Source of the DNA: an uncultured Caulobacter sp.
GTDB taxonomy: Bacteria > Pseudomonadota > Alphaproteobacteria > Caulobacterales > Caulobacteraceae
NCBI GenBank assembly: GCA_937925635.1
Contig: CALALX010000028.1
Location: 1 to 64,000 of the forward strand
Length of the DNA stretch: 64,000 nucleotides
Direction: 5' to 3'
Position 1 is the first letter of the stretch; every line of letters starts with the position of its first letter. The position numbers and the translations under genes were made by a program. Of the stretch, positions 15,812 to 23,972 are shown piece by piece. The notes under the pieces were generated by a model that searched no databases, was not told the origin of the DNA, and saw only the letters and a list, made by a program, of their open reading frames with translations.

Positions 15812-16497
15812 GCGACGTCCTTTCAGCGGAAGACGTCGCCGCCGTTCTGCTGTCGCTCCGGGTGGCGACGGCGGCCACGCTGGGCGCGCTGCCGCTCGCC
15901 TTCCTGACCGCCCTGGCCCTGGCCCGGGGACGCTTTCCCGGTCGGTCGGCGCTCGACGCGGTGGTGCATCTGCCGCTCGTGTTGCCGCCGGTGGCCACCG
16001 GCTATGCCCTGCTGCTCCTGCTCGGTCGCAACGGGCCGATCGGCGAGGTTCTCGCCAAGGCCGGGATCGTCTTCGCCTTCGATTGGACCGGCGCCGCCCT
16101 GGCCGCGGCCGTCATGGCCTTCCCGCTGCTCGTGCGGCCGATCCGGCTGGCGATCGAGGCCATCGATCCGGAGGTCGAGGAAGCCGCCATGACCCTGGGC
16201 GCCGATCCCCTGGCGCGGCTCTGGAGAGTGACCCTGCCCCTGGCGCTCCCCGGCCTGGTCGGGGGCGTCGTCCTCGGCTTCGCCAAAGCGCTGGGGGAGT
16301 TCGGCGCGACGATCACCTTCGCCGCCGCGATTCCCGGCGAGACCCTGACTCTGCCGACCGCCATCTACCAGGCGGCCCAGACGCCCGGAGCGGAGACCCG
16401 GGCGCTGGCGCTGTGCGGCGTGGCGACGCTGATCGCGGTGATCTCGGTCTTCGTCTCCAACGCCCTGGTGCGCGCCGTCGAGGCGCCGCGCCGCTAG
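15808..16497 (+). CDS. modB: molybdate ABC transporter permease ModB
   Basis: A 229-residue inner-membrane permease with about five to six hydrophobic segments. The cytoplasmic EAA loop reads EEAAMTLGADPLARLWRVTLPLALPG, followed by ALGEFGATITFAAAIPGETLTLPTAIY, which is characteristic of ModB. The start is a GTG overlapping the preceding stop. No modA (binding protein) or modC (ATPase) is adjacent, which is unusual; they may be elsewhere. Its TAG stop lies in the first CTAG of the palindromic element that follows. The link to neighbours is supply of molybdate for the cofactor made by the moa operon. Confidence 0.88.
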   Translation: MSDVLSAEDVAAVLLSLRVATAATLGALPLAFLTALALARGRFPGRSALDAVVHLPLVLPPVATGYALLLLLGRNGPIGEVLAKAGIVFAFDWTGAALAAAVMAFPLLVRPIRLAIEAIDPEVEEAAMTLGADPLARLWRVTLPLALPGLVGGVVLGFAKALGEFGATITFAAAIPGETLTLPTAIYQAAQTPGAETRALALCGVATLIAVISVFVSNALVRAVEAPRR

Positions 16498-16609
16498 AGC
16501 CTGATGGGTTCAGATGGAACAATCTGAACCCTGAATCAGGCTCTACACCTTTGATTCTAGAGTACGATTCAGCCATCAGACGATACCGCCTGATGCCATC
16601 GTGCTCTAG
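16494..16609. repeat. CTAG-bracketed double-hairpin element
   Basis: Two hairpins in tandem. In the first, AGAGCCTGAT plus GGGTTCAGAT (16496-16515) pairs with 16522-16544 in a 20-bp stem with one 3-base bulge and a 6-base loop. In the second, CTAGAGTACGAT (16557-16568) pairs with ATCGTGCTCTAG (16598-16609) with one mismatch, with an inner CATCAG/CTGATG pairing. CTAG occurs at both ends and in the middle. The left CTAG contains the modB stop and the right CTAG contains the stop of the convergent transporter gene. It has no coding potential. Confidence 0.85.
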
Positions 16610-18270
16610 AAGTCGAGCGACCGGCCCCGGGTCTCTGGCAACAGCAACATCGTGCAGACCACGCTGATCAGCGTGAACACGAACGGGTACCAAAGCCCGG
16701 CGTAGATATCGCCGGTGGCGGCCACGATCGCGAAGGCGGTGAAGGGCACGAACCCGCCGACCCAGCCGGTGCCCACGTGATAGGGCAACGACAGCGCCGT
16801 GTAGCGCACTCGGGTCGGAAACAGCTCGACGAGGGCCGAGGCCTGCGGGCCGTAAAGGGCGGTCGCGCCGACCACGAAGACCAGCAGCACGGCGAACAGG
16901 CCCGGCAGGTTCATGCGCGCCGGATCGGCCTTGGCCGGATACCCCTCGGCGATCAGGGCCGCCTTGAGCCGGGTTTCGAAGTCGGCCTTGGCCGCCTTCA
17001 GGGCGGCGGCGTCGAGGCCGGCGCCCTCGAAGGACGGCACCGTCGACTGGCCGACGGTCACCGACGCGACCGTACCCGGCAGGGCGCTGTTGTTGCGGTA
17101 GGACACGCCCGCGTTGGCCAGGGTGCTCTTGGCGATATCGCAGGAGCTGACGAACTTCGCCTTGCCGACCGGGTCGAACTGCAGATTGCACGCCGCCGGG
17201 TCGGCGATGACCATCACCGGCGTCCTGGCCTCGGCCTCGGCCAGTGCGGGATTGGCGAAGGTCGACATCATGTGGAAGCCGGGGAAGAAGGCGACCAGGG
17301 CCAGGGTCATGCCGAACCACAGCACCCACTTGCGCCCGACCTTGTCCGACAGCCAGCCGAAGAAGACGTACAGCGGCGCGCTCGCCGCGGTCGCGCCCAT
17401 GATCAGCAGGTTCACGGTCTTCGGATCGACCTTCAGGAACCGCTCCAGGAAGATCGGCGCGTAGAAGAAGGCGCAGTACCAGACGGCGCCCTGGGCGAAC
17501 ATCACAGCGGCGAGCGCGAGAAGCACCGTCCTGAGGTTCTTCCACTGGCCGAAAGCCTCCTTGAACGGGGCCTGGCTCTGCTCGCCGCTCTCCTTGAGCT
17601 TCTGGAACGACGGGCTTTCCGACAGCTTCATGCGCATGAACACCGACACGCCGAGCAGGCCCACCGAGACCAGGAAGGGAATGCGCCAGCCCCAGTCGGC
17701 GAACGCGTCCTCGCCCACCAGGGTGCGGGTCGCCAGGATCACGATCAGCGCTCCGAACAGGCCGAAGGCGGCCGAGGTCTGGATCCATCCCGTCATGAAA
17801 CCGCGCTTGTCGTCCGGCGCGTGCTCGGCGACGTAGATCGCCGCCCCGCCGTACTCGCCGCCCAGAGCCGTGCCCTGAATGATGCGCATCAGGATCAGAA
17901 GGACGGGGGCCAGGACACCCGCCTGCTCAAAGGTCGGCAAAAGGCCGATGGCGAAGGTGGCCGCACCCATCAGGATGACCGTGATCAGGAAGGCGCCCTT
18001 GCGGCCGGCCTTGTCGCCGATGCGGCCGAAGATCAGCGCGCCGAGCGGACGGAAGAAGAAGCCGGCGCCGAACAGGGCCAGCGCCGCGAGCACCCCGGCC
18101 GTCTCGCCGAGCTCCGAGAAGAAGTTCCTGCCGATGATCGAGGTCAGGGCGCCGAAGACGAAGAAGTCGTACCATTCAAACGCCGTGCCGGCCGACGAGG
18201 CCGCCACCACGGTGCGCATCGATGCCGTCATCGGTTCAGCGTGCGGCTGTCGCGCCGTCGTATCCGCCAT
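16606..18270 (-). CDS. MHS-family major facilitator transporter with a large extra domain
   Basis: A 554-residue transporter of the metabolite:H+ symporter family. The signature FEWYDFFVFG, RPLGALIFGRIGDKAGRK and RIIQGTALGGEYGGAA blocks are clear, with twelve predicted membrane segments. Between about segments 8 and 9 lies an insert of roughly 115 residues that contains a Cys pair (AACNL and SSCDI) and a predicted helix rich in Ala and Lys; ordinary MHS proteins are about 430-450 long. I start at the ATG at 18270 because GAGGGGG lies 9 bases upstream; an in-frame ATG 27 bases earlier has no ribosome site. Substrate unknown. Confidence 0.88.
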   Translation of the reverse strand: MADTTARQPHAEPMTASMRTVVAASSAGTAFEWYDFFVFGALTSIIGRNFFSELGETAGVLAALALFGAGFFFRPLGALIFGRIGDKAGRKGAFLITVILMGAATFAIGLLPTFEQAGVLAPVLLILMRIIQGTALGGEYGGAAIYVAEHAPDDKRGFMTGWIQTSAAFGLFGALIVILATRTLVGEDAFADWGWRIPFLVSVGLLGVSVFMRMKLSESPSFQKLKESGEQSQAPFKEAFGQWKNLRTVLLALAAVMFAQGAVWYCAFFYAPIFLERFLKVDPKTVNLLIMGATAASAPLYVFFGWLSDKVGRKWVLWFGMTLALVAFFPGFHMMSTFANPALAEAEARTPVMVIADPAACNLQFDPVGKAKFVSSCDIAKSTLANAGVSYRNNSALPGTVASVTVGQSTVPSFEGAGLDAAALKAAKADFETRLKAALIAEGYPAKADPARMNLPGLFAVLLVFVVGATALYGPQASALVELFPTRVRYTALSLPYHVGTGWVGGFVPFTAFAIVAATGDIYAGLWYPFVFTLISVVCTMLLLPETRGRSLDF

Positions 18271-18330
18271 GCCTTGGATCCCCCTCGTGTGGGGCAAGGT
18301 CTAGCATCGCCGCGCGGCGAAGCGGAAGAG

Positions 18331-20673
18331 TCAGGCGACGTGGGTGCGGGACACGTCCCCGCCCTGGGCGAGACGGGCGATCTCCGAGACCAGCGCGGCG
18401 GGCGAGATCGGCTTGCCGACCACGCCGTCCATGCCCCCGGCCAGATACAGCTCGCGCTGATGCGACAGGACATTGGCGGTGAGGGCGATGATCGGCGTCG
18501 CGCCGACGGCTCCACCCAGGGCCCGGATGCGCCGGGCCGCCTCCATGCCGTCGATGCCCGGCATCTGGATGTCCATCAGGATCAGGTCGTAGCCGCCGAA
18601 CCGCGCGGCCTCGACGCCGGCCAGACCGTCCTCGGCCGTCACCGCCTCGGCGCCCATGGCGGCGAGCAGCTTCACGGCGATCGTCCGGTTGGTCGCGTTG
18701 TCCTCGACGACCAGCACGCGGAGGTCCTCCAGCATGAGGGCGTCGTCCGCGCCAGAGGCGTTGGCGGGGGCGGCCGGGAGCGCGGCGATCTCAAGCCTGA
18801 AGACCGAACCGGCCCCGGGCGTCGAGGCGAAGGTCACGTCCCCGCCCATCAGGCGCGCCAGCTTCCGGGCGATCGACAGGCCCAGGCCCGATCCGCCGAA
18901 GCGGCGCGTCGTCGAGGCGTCCGCCTGGTGAAAGCGCTCGAACAGCAGCGCCTGAGCGTCCTGCGGAATGCCGACGCCGGTATCGTGCACCACGAAGGCG
19001 ATCCGCCCTGGCGCGGTTTGTTCGCAGACGATCCGAACCCCGCCTTCGAGCGTGAACTTCACGGCGTTGCCGACAAGATTGAACAGACACTGGCGCAGGC
19101 GGACGGGATCGGTCGCCACCCAGCCCAGGTCCGCCTCGCCCTCGATGGTCAGGGTCAATCCCTTGCCGGTCGCCTGGGGCTCCAGCAGCCGCGCCACGCT
19201 GGCCGCCAGATCGCCGGCGTCGACGGGACGGATGGTCATCTCAAGTCGACCCGCCTCGATCCGTTCGAAGTCGATGACGTCGTCGAGCAGGGTCGAGAGC
19301 ATCTCTCCGCAGCCGAGCGCCTCGTCAAGCAGGCGATGGCCCTCGACGCTCATGGATTCGTTCCTGAGCAGATGCAGGACGCCCAGCACGCCGTTCATGG
19401 GCGTACGGATCTCGTGACTCATGTTGGCGAGGAAGCGCGCCTTGGCCTCGGCGCCGGCCTGGGCGGCCCGCTGGGCCTCGACCAGGGCCAGCTCCTGCCG
19501 CTTGCGGGCGTCGATATCGAGCACCAGGCCGACGCCCTTTCGCGTGGTCTGATCGAGCCGGTAGAAGACCCGAACCCAGCGCTCCTCGCCGTCCGGGTGG
19601 ACGATCCGGAACTCCATGGTCTCATTCTCCTCGCCAGCCGACCACCGATGGTTCACGGACTCGACGTGGTCGCGCTCGTCAGGATGCACGAACGGCCAGA
19701 CCGGCACATTGATCGCCTCGTAATCCATCCGCTGGCCGACGAGTCGGAAGAACTGTTCGCTGGCCCAGAAGGCGCGATGGACATGGTCGATCTCGAAGAC
19801 GCCGCCCTCGGCGGCCGATAGGGCCAGCTCCTGGCGCCAGGCGTCCATGCGGGCCTGCTCCATCAGCGCCTTGACCCGTGACTCTCCGGCGCGCGCCGCG
19901 TCGCGGGCCTGGGCCAGGGCGGTGACATCCTGGGATATGCCCTGCAGCGCGAAGAGAGGGCCCCTCCGTTCGGTCCGGAAGGTGGCGCGCATGGTCAACC
20001 AGCGTCCGTCGCGCGCGCGCAGCCGATGCTCGATCGAGCCGCCCCGGCCGGACTCGACGCCTGCCGTGAAGATGTCCCGGACGCCCTCGATCTCGGCCGG
20101 GTCCAGCCGGCTGTAGAAGTCCTCTGGATCGGCGATCTCCTCCGGAGACCAGCCGGACATGGCGTGGATGTCCGGCGACCAGACGATCGTCCGGGACAGC
20201 GGCTCGAAGCTCCAGGTGCCGATGCCGGCGGCCTCCGACAGCATCGACCGCGTCCGGCGCGCGGCCTCCAGCTCTTCCTTCTGCGCCACCGCCTCTGTGA
20301 TGTCGTGCAGGGTGCCGACCATATGGTCGTCCGGATCGAGCCGGGAGCGACCCTGGATCCAGATCCAGCGGCCGTCCTTGCAGCGGATCTTCAGCTGGTT
20401 GACGGTGTAGCCGTCACGCTTCATCCGGCGACGGGAGTCGATCGCCTCCTCGAAGCAGTCCTCATGCAGGAATTCGAAGATCGTCTTGCCGACCAGGTCC
20501 TCGCGGGTCCAGCCGGTGTTGCGCTGCCAAGCGTCGTTGACCTCGACGAAGATCCCTTCGCGGTTCACGACCGCGAACATGTCGAGCGAGTTGTCGAAGA
20601 ACCAGCGGGCGGCGGCCGACCGCGAAGGACGGTTTCTGCGACCTGCTGACGGTCCGGCTCGTTTCGAGGCCAT
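18331..20673 (-). CDS. cytoplasmic hybrid sensor histidine kinase (PAS-PAS-PAS-kinase-receiver)
   Basis: A 780-residue hybrid kinase without membrane segments. Three PAS domains fill roughly residues 20-395 (first with EVNDAWQRNTGWTRED, second with GIGTWSFEP, third with RAFWASEQFF). The dimerisation domain has phospho-acceptor His420 in MSHEIRTPMNG; the ATPase domain shows the N box (NLVGNAVKFT), DTGVGIP and GGSGLGLSIA. The C-terminal receiver (650-770) has acceptor Asp near 701 in LMDIQMPG and a conserved Lys in VGKP. ATG 20673 is preferred because GGGAAG precedes it; a longer frame begins at 20739. No cognate regulator is adjacent, so output may go through a phosphotransferase encoded elsewhere. 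Confidence 0.92.
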   Translation of the reverse strand: MASKRAGPSAGRRNRPSRSAAARWFFDNSLDMFAVVNREGIFVEVNDAWQRNTGWTREDLVGKTIFEFLHEDCFEEAIDSRRRMKRDGYTVNQLKIRCKDGRWIWIQGRSRLDPDDHMVGTLHDITEAVAQKEELEAARRTRSMLSEAAGIGTWSFEPLSRTIVWSPDIHAMSGWSPEEIADPEDFYSRLDPAEIEGVRDIFTAGVESGRGGSIEHRLRARDGRWLTMRATFRTERRGPLFALQGISQDVTALAQARDAARAGESRVKALMEQARMDAWRQELALSAAEGGVFEIDHVHRAFWASEQFFRLVGQRMDYEAINVPVWPFVHPDERDHVESVNHRWSAGEENETMEFRIVHPDGEERWVRVFYRLDQTTRKGVGLVLDIDARKRQELALVEAQRAAQAGAEAKARFLANMSHEIRTPMNGVLGVLHLLRNESMSVEGHRLLDEALGCGEMLSTLLDDVIDFERIEAGRLEMTIRPVDAGDLAASVARLLEPQATGKGLTLTIEGEADLGWVATDPVRLRQCLFNLVGNAVKFTLEGGVRIVCEQTAPGRIAFVVHDTGVGIPQDAQALLFERFHQADASTTRRFGGSGLGLSIARKLARLMGGDVTFASTPGAGSVFRLEIAALPAAPANASGADDALMLEDLRVLVVEDNATNRTIAVKLLAAMGAEAVTAEDGLAGVEAARFGGYDLILMDIQMPGIDGMEAARRIRALGGAVGATPIIALTANVLSHQRELYLAGGMDGVVGKPISPAALVSEIARLAQGGDVSRTHVA

Positions 20674-20754
20674 GGACTTCCCGCGCTTCCCCGCCCGACA
20701 CCGTGACGTGGAAAGGTGAACGCGGAGTTTTCGACTCAACCGGCGCGCGCGGCC

Positions 20755-21438
20755 TCAGGGCTCGGCCCACATCCTGAGCAGATTGTGGTAGGTTCCGGTC
20801 AGGCCGACAACCGCCGGATCGCTCTGGCCCAGGGTCCCCGCGGCGCGCTGAATCGCGAGGTCCATGTCCAGCAGCAGGGCTCGCCGGCCGTCGTCGCGCA
20901 CCAGGCTCTGGACCCAGAAGAACGACGAGACCCGCTCGCCGCGCGTGACCGGCTCGACGCGATGCAGACTTGAGGCGGGATAGAGGATGGCGTCGCCGGC
21001 CTCGAGCTTCACCTCGTGCACGCCGTAGGTGTCGTCGACGACCAGCTCGCCGCCGTCATAGTCGCCCGGCTCGGTCAGGAAGACGGTCACCGACAGGTCG
21101 GTGCGGATGCGCAACGACCCGTCCCGCGTCTGGCGGATCGAATTGTCGACGTGATCGCCGAACGTCTCTCCGCCGCCATAGCGGTTGAACAGCGGCGGGA
21201 AGATTTTGGCCGGCAGGGCCCCGGCCACGAACAGGGGGTGGTTCTCCAGGGCCGCCACGATCATCGCGCCCGCTTCGCGCGCCGCCTCGGAGTCCTCCGG
21301 CAGCTGGCGGTTGCGCTTGGCCAGTCCGGACTGGAAGCCGGAGGTGACATTGCCGTCGACCCAGGGCGCGGCGTCGATCAGGGCGCGCAGCCGCGCGACC
21401 TCGTCCTTGCTCAGCACGGCGGGAATCTGAAGCATCAT
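20755..21438 (-). CDS. PiuC/YbiX-type Fe(II)-dependent dioxygenase
   Basis: A 227-residue 2-oxoglutarate/Fe(II) hydroxylase of the PKHD (PiuC) family, whose genes commonly sit next to TonB siderophore receptors and are Fur-controlled. The iron ligands are in GDHVDN (His and Asp) and in the later SSLHRVEPV His, with an Arg (RGER) for 2-oxoglutarate shortly after. AAGGAG sits 8 bases before the ATG at 21438; an in-frame GTG nine bases earlier is too close to that site to be used. It follows the TonB receptor gene across an 84-base gap holding a strong hairpin. Confidence 0.9.
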   Translation of the reverse strand: MMLQIPAVLSKDEVARLRALIDAAPWVDGNVTSGFQSGLAKRNRQLPEDSEAAREAGAMIVAALENHPLFVAGALPAKIFPPLFNRYGGGETFGDHVDNSIRQTRDGSLRIRTDLSVTVFLTEPGDYDGGELVVDDTYGVHEVKLEAGDAILYPASSLHRVEPVTRGERVSSFFWVQSLVRDDGRRALLLDMDLAIQRAAGTLGQSDPAVVGLTGTYHNLLRMWAEP

Positions 21439-21466
21439 GGCCGGCACTCCTTACCGCGAATGACGA

Positions 21467-21491
21467 CGCCTCGCCCAGAGCGGGCGAGGCG
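21467..21491 (-). terminator. hairpin between the TonB receptor gene and piuC-like gene
   Basis: CGCCTCGCCC (21467-21476) pairs perfectly with 21482-21491 over a 5-base loop, about 30 bases after the receptor stop. There is no T tract on the minus strand. It may be a weak terminator or an mRNA-stabilising stem that lowers piuC expression relative to the receptor. Confidence 0.4.
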
Positions 21492-21522
21492 CGAGGTTTA
21501 CCGGATCGAGGAATGAGGAGGA

Positions 21523-23859
21523 TCAGAACCGGTAGTTCAGAGAGACCGTCGCCGACCGGGCGTCGCCGGGCGTCGCCCAGCCGAAGCCGTTGTTGGAGCG
21601 GATTCGGGTGTAGTATTCCTCGTCGGTCAGGTTCTTGAGATTGACCTGAACCGAGACGGCGTCGGTCGCCGTCCAGGTCACCGCGGCGTTGTGCACCCAG
21701 TAATCGGGCGCATGGAACAGCCGAGCCGAACCGGTCGGGCGGTTGAAGGCGTACTCGCCCGAGTAGGTGGCGCCGTAGCCGATCATGATCGCGTCGGTGA
21801 CCATCCAGGTCGTCCAGATATTGAAGGCGTGCTCCGGCGTCAGGGCGATCGGGTCGCCCTTCTGCGGGTCGATGGTCGGCGTCGGCGCGTTGCCGGCGAT
21901 GCTCTGCAGGATTTCGCTGTCCAGCCAGGTGTAGTTGGCGATCACCGTCCAGCGGTCACTGATCTGGCCAGCGACGCCGAGGGCCAGGCCGCGGACGCGC
22001 GAGGCGCCGTCGAGTTGTTGTTCCGGTTCGGCGGGATCCAGCGAATTGACCCGGTACTTGCTGCGCTCGTTCTGGAACAGGGCGGCGGTCAGCGAGATGC
22101 GGCCGTCGAGGACATCCCACTTGGCGCCGATCTCAAGAACCTCGCCCTCCTCCGGATCGACGTCGCAGTTGCCGTTGACGGCCGCGACCGAGCAGCCGCC
22201 GTTGACCGTGGCCTGGGACGGCGTCTGGGTGTTGCCGTAGGCGATGTACAGACTGGCGTCGGGAACCGGCTTGAAGACCACGCCCAGCCGATAGGAGAGC
22301 AGGGTTTCCTCGCTCTCGCCGCGGGTCGTCGCCCCGACCACCCGGGTCGGCGGCGTTCCGACGGCATAGGTGGAGGGCGTGGCGATGAACTCGCCCGCGT
22401 TGTTCTCCACACGGATGCCGCCGTTGAGCTGCCACTGCTCACTCAGCTCGACGGTGTCGAAGGCGTAGATCGCCTGGTTCGACAGCTCGCCCTCGCTGAC
22501 GTTGGTCTGGAAGAAGTTGATCGGCCCCGCATAGACGTTGACCGGGTTGGCGATGTCCATCGCCGGATAGGTCGGCGTGCTCGAGTTGGCGTTGCGCTGA
22601 ACATTGCCGGTCGAGAGATCGTAGGTCTCGTTCGAGAACGAGAAGCCGACCACCAGATTGTGTGACCAGACGCCGGTCTGGAACGTCATGGCGAAGTCCG
22701 TCTGGCTGACGATCTGGTTGTTCTCGGTGTCGCGCAGGTTCCCGCGCGGACCGCTCGGGCTGTACTGGCCGGGCGTCGCGCAGGCGGCCCCGGTCTGGGC
22801 GTTGAGGCCGCTGGCCAGGCACCAGGTCCCCTGCGGCGGGTTCACGACCGTCCGCTGGGTGACGCGCTGCCAGCGCGTGATGTTGCTGATCGTGAGGCTG
22901 TCGCTGAAGTCGTGGACGAAGCGGCCGGTCAGCGAATCGACCTGGGTTTCCTGACGGTCGATGTTGCGGAACCCGTAGTAGCTCGACGGGTCGACCCCCG
23001 GCAGCGGACCGTTGATGAAGGCGTTCGAGGCGTAGGGCACGCCGTACTGCGGCGTGTTGTCGTCCTCCTGGTGGAAGGCCGAGAGGGTGAACCGGGTCGA
23101 CCCGCCGACGCCGAAAGTGACCGACGGGGCGATGCCCCAGCGCTCGTAGGTCTCGACGTCGCGGCCCGGCGCGTCGTTGGCGTGGACCATCAGGTTCAGG
23201 CGACCGGCGACGCCGTCCGCCAGCAGTCGGTTCGCATCGACCGTGAAACGCTGGTAGCCGTCCGTACCCAGCGCGCCGCTGAGGAGTACGCTGTCGCGGG
23301 CCGACGGCTGCTTGCTGACCAGGTTGATCGAGCCGCCGACCGAACCGGCGCCGGCATAGACGGAATTGCTGCCGTTGATGACCTCGATCTGCTGCAGATT
23401 GAACGGATCGGTTCGGCTGTATTGGGCGCTGTCGCGCAGGCCATCCGTGGTGATGTCGTTGTTGGCCGAATAGCCGCGAAGGTTGATGCTGTCGCCGTAG
23501 CCGCCGCCGCCTTCGCCGGCCCCGAAGGTGATGCCCGGGACGGTGGTCAGGATGTCGCGCAGGGTCAGAAGGTTCTGATCGCGGATCGTGCGGTCGGAGA
23601 CGACGGTGATCGTCTGCGGCGTATTCAGCGGTTCGGCGGTCAGCTTCGGCGACGACGGCGTGTCTAGTCGCTTGCCGTAGACGTCGAGGCTCGACACCTC
23701 CGGCGCGACGTCCGCCGCCTCGGCGGTCAGGATCGCGGCCTCATCGGCGGCCCGCGCCAGCGTCGGCGCCAGACTCAGCCCGGCGGCGCCGGCCACGGCG
23801 GCGGCGCCAAGGGCGCGCTTGGCGCGGGCTGTGACGCCCGGGCAGTTGGTCGTACGCAT
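21523..23859 (-). CDS. TonB-dependent siderophore receptor
   Basis: A 778-residue outer-membrane receptor of the ferric-catecholate type (Fiu/CirA-like). A cleavable signal peptide occupies about residues 1-37 (ending ARA). The plug has TPQTITVVSDRTIRDQNLLTLRDIL, then NLRGYSANNDITTDGLRDS and INGSNSVYAGAGSVGGSINLVSK. The barrel ends in a terminal Phe (NYRF), as expected for outer-membrane insertion. An upstream Fur-box candidate, the PepSY gene before it and the PiuC gene after it make an iron-uptake unit. The exact siderophore is not predictable. Confidence 0.93.
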   Translation of the reverse strand: MRTTNCPGVTARAKRALGAAAVAGAAGLSLAPTLARAADEAAILTAEAADVAPEVSSLDVYGKRLDTPSSPKLTAEPLNTPQTITVVSDRTIRDQNLLTLRDILTTVPGITFGAGEGGGGYGDSINLRGYSANNDITTDGLRDSAQYSRTDPFNLQQIEVINGSNSVYAGAGSVGGSINLVSKQPSARDSVLLSGALGTDGYQRFTVDANRLLADGVAGRLNLMVHANDAPGRDVETYERWGIAPSVTFGVGGSTRFTLSAFHQEDDNTPQYGVPYASNAFINGPLPGVDPSSYYGFRNIDRQETQVDSLTGRFVHDFSDSLTISNITRWQRVTQRTVVNPPQGTWCLASGLNAQTGAACATPGQYSPSGPRGNLRDTENNQIVSQTDFAMTFQTGVWSHNLVVGFSFSNETYDLSTGNVQRNANSSTPTYPAMDIANPVNVYAGPINFFQTNVSEGELSNQAIYAFDTVELSEQWQLNGGIRVENNAGEFIATPSTYAVGTPPTRVVGATTRGESEETLLSYRLGVVFKPVPDASLYIAYGNTQTPSQATVNGGCSVAAVNGNCDVDPEEGEVLEIGAKWDVLDGRISLTAALFQNERSKYRVNSLDPAEPEQQLDGASRVRGLALGVAGQISDRWTVIANYTWLDSEILQSIAGNAPTPTIDPQKGDPIALTPEHAFNIWTTWMVTDAIMIGYGATYSGEYAFNRPTGSARLFHAPDYWVHNAAVTWTATDAVSVQVNLKNLTDEEYYTRIRSNNGFGWATPGDARSATVSLNYRF

Positions 23860-23942
23860 CGGCTCGATATCCCCGTCTCGTTCCGGGCGGCCATCCCGGC
23901 GCCCTGCTAGTGAGAGGCGTTATTATGTTGTCGATTTCAAAC

Positions 23943-23964
23943 TTGCAATGAGAATTAATCGCAA
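23943..23964. promoter_or_regulatory. candidate Fur box upstream of the TonB receptor
   Basis: The core GCAATGAGAATTAATCGC is bracketed by inverted TTGC...GCAA arms and lies about 84 bases upstream of the receptor start, in an AT-rich patch that stands out from the GC-rich surroundings. It resembles known alphaproteobacterial Fur sites (GCAAnTGAGAAT-type). Iron repression by the Fur encoded at 63.2 kb is the expected control. Confidence 0.6.
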
Positions 23965-23972
23965 CAAGTGGT

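Noticed and set aside
16777..19821. 1014-residue plus-strand open frame
   Set aside because: It is antisense to the MHS transporter and the histidine kinase, both with intact motifs, and has shadow-frame composition.
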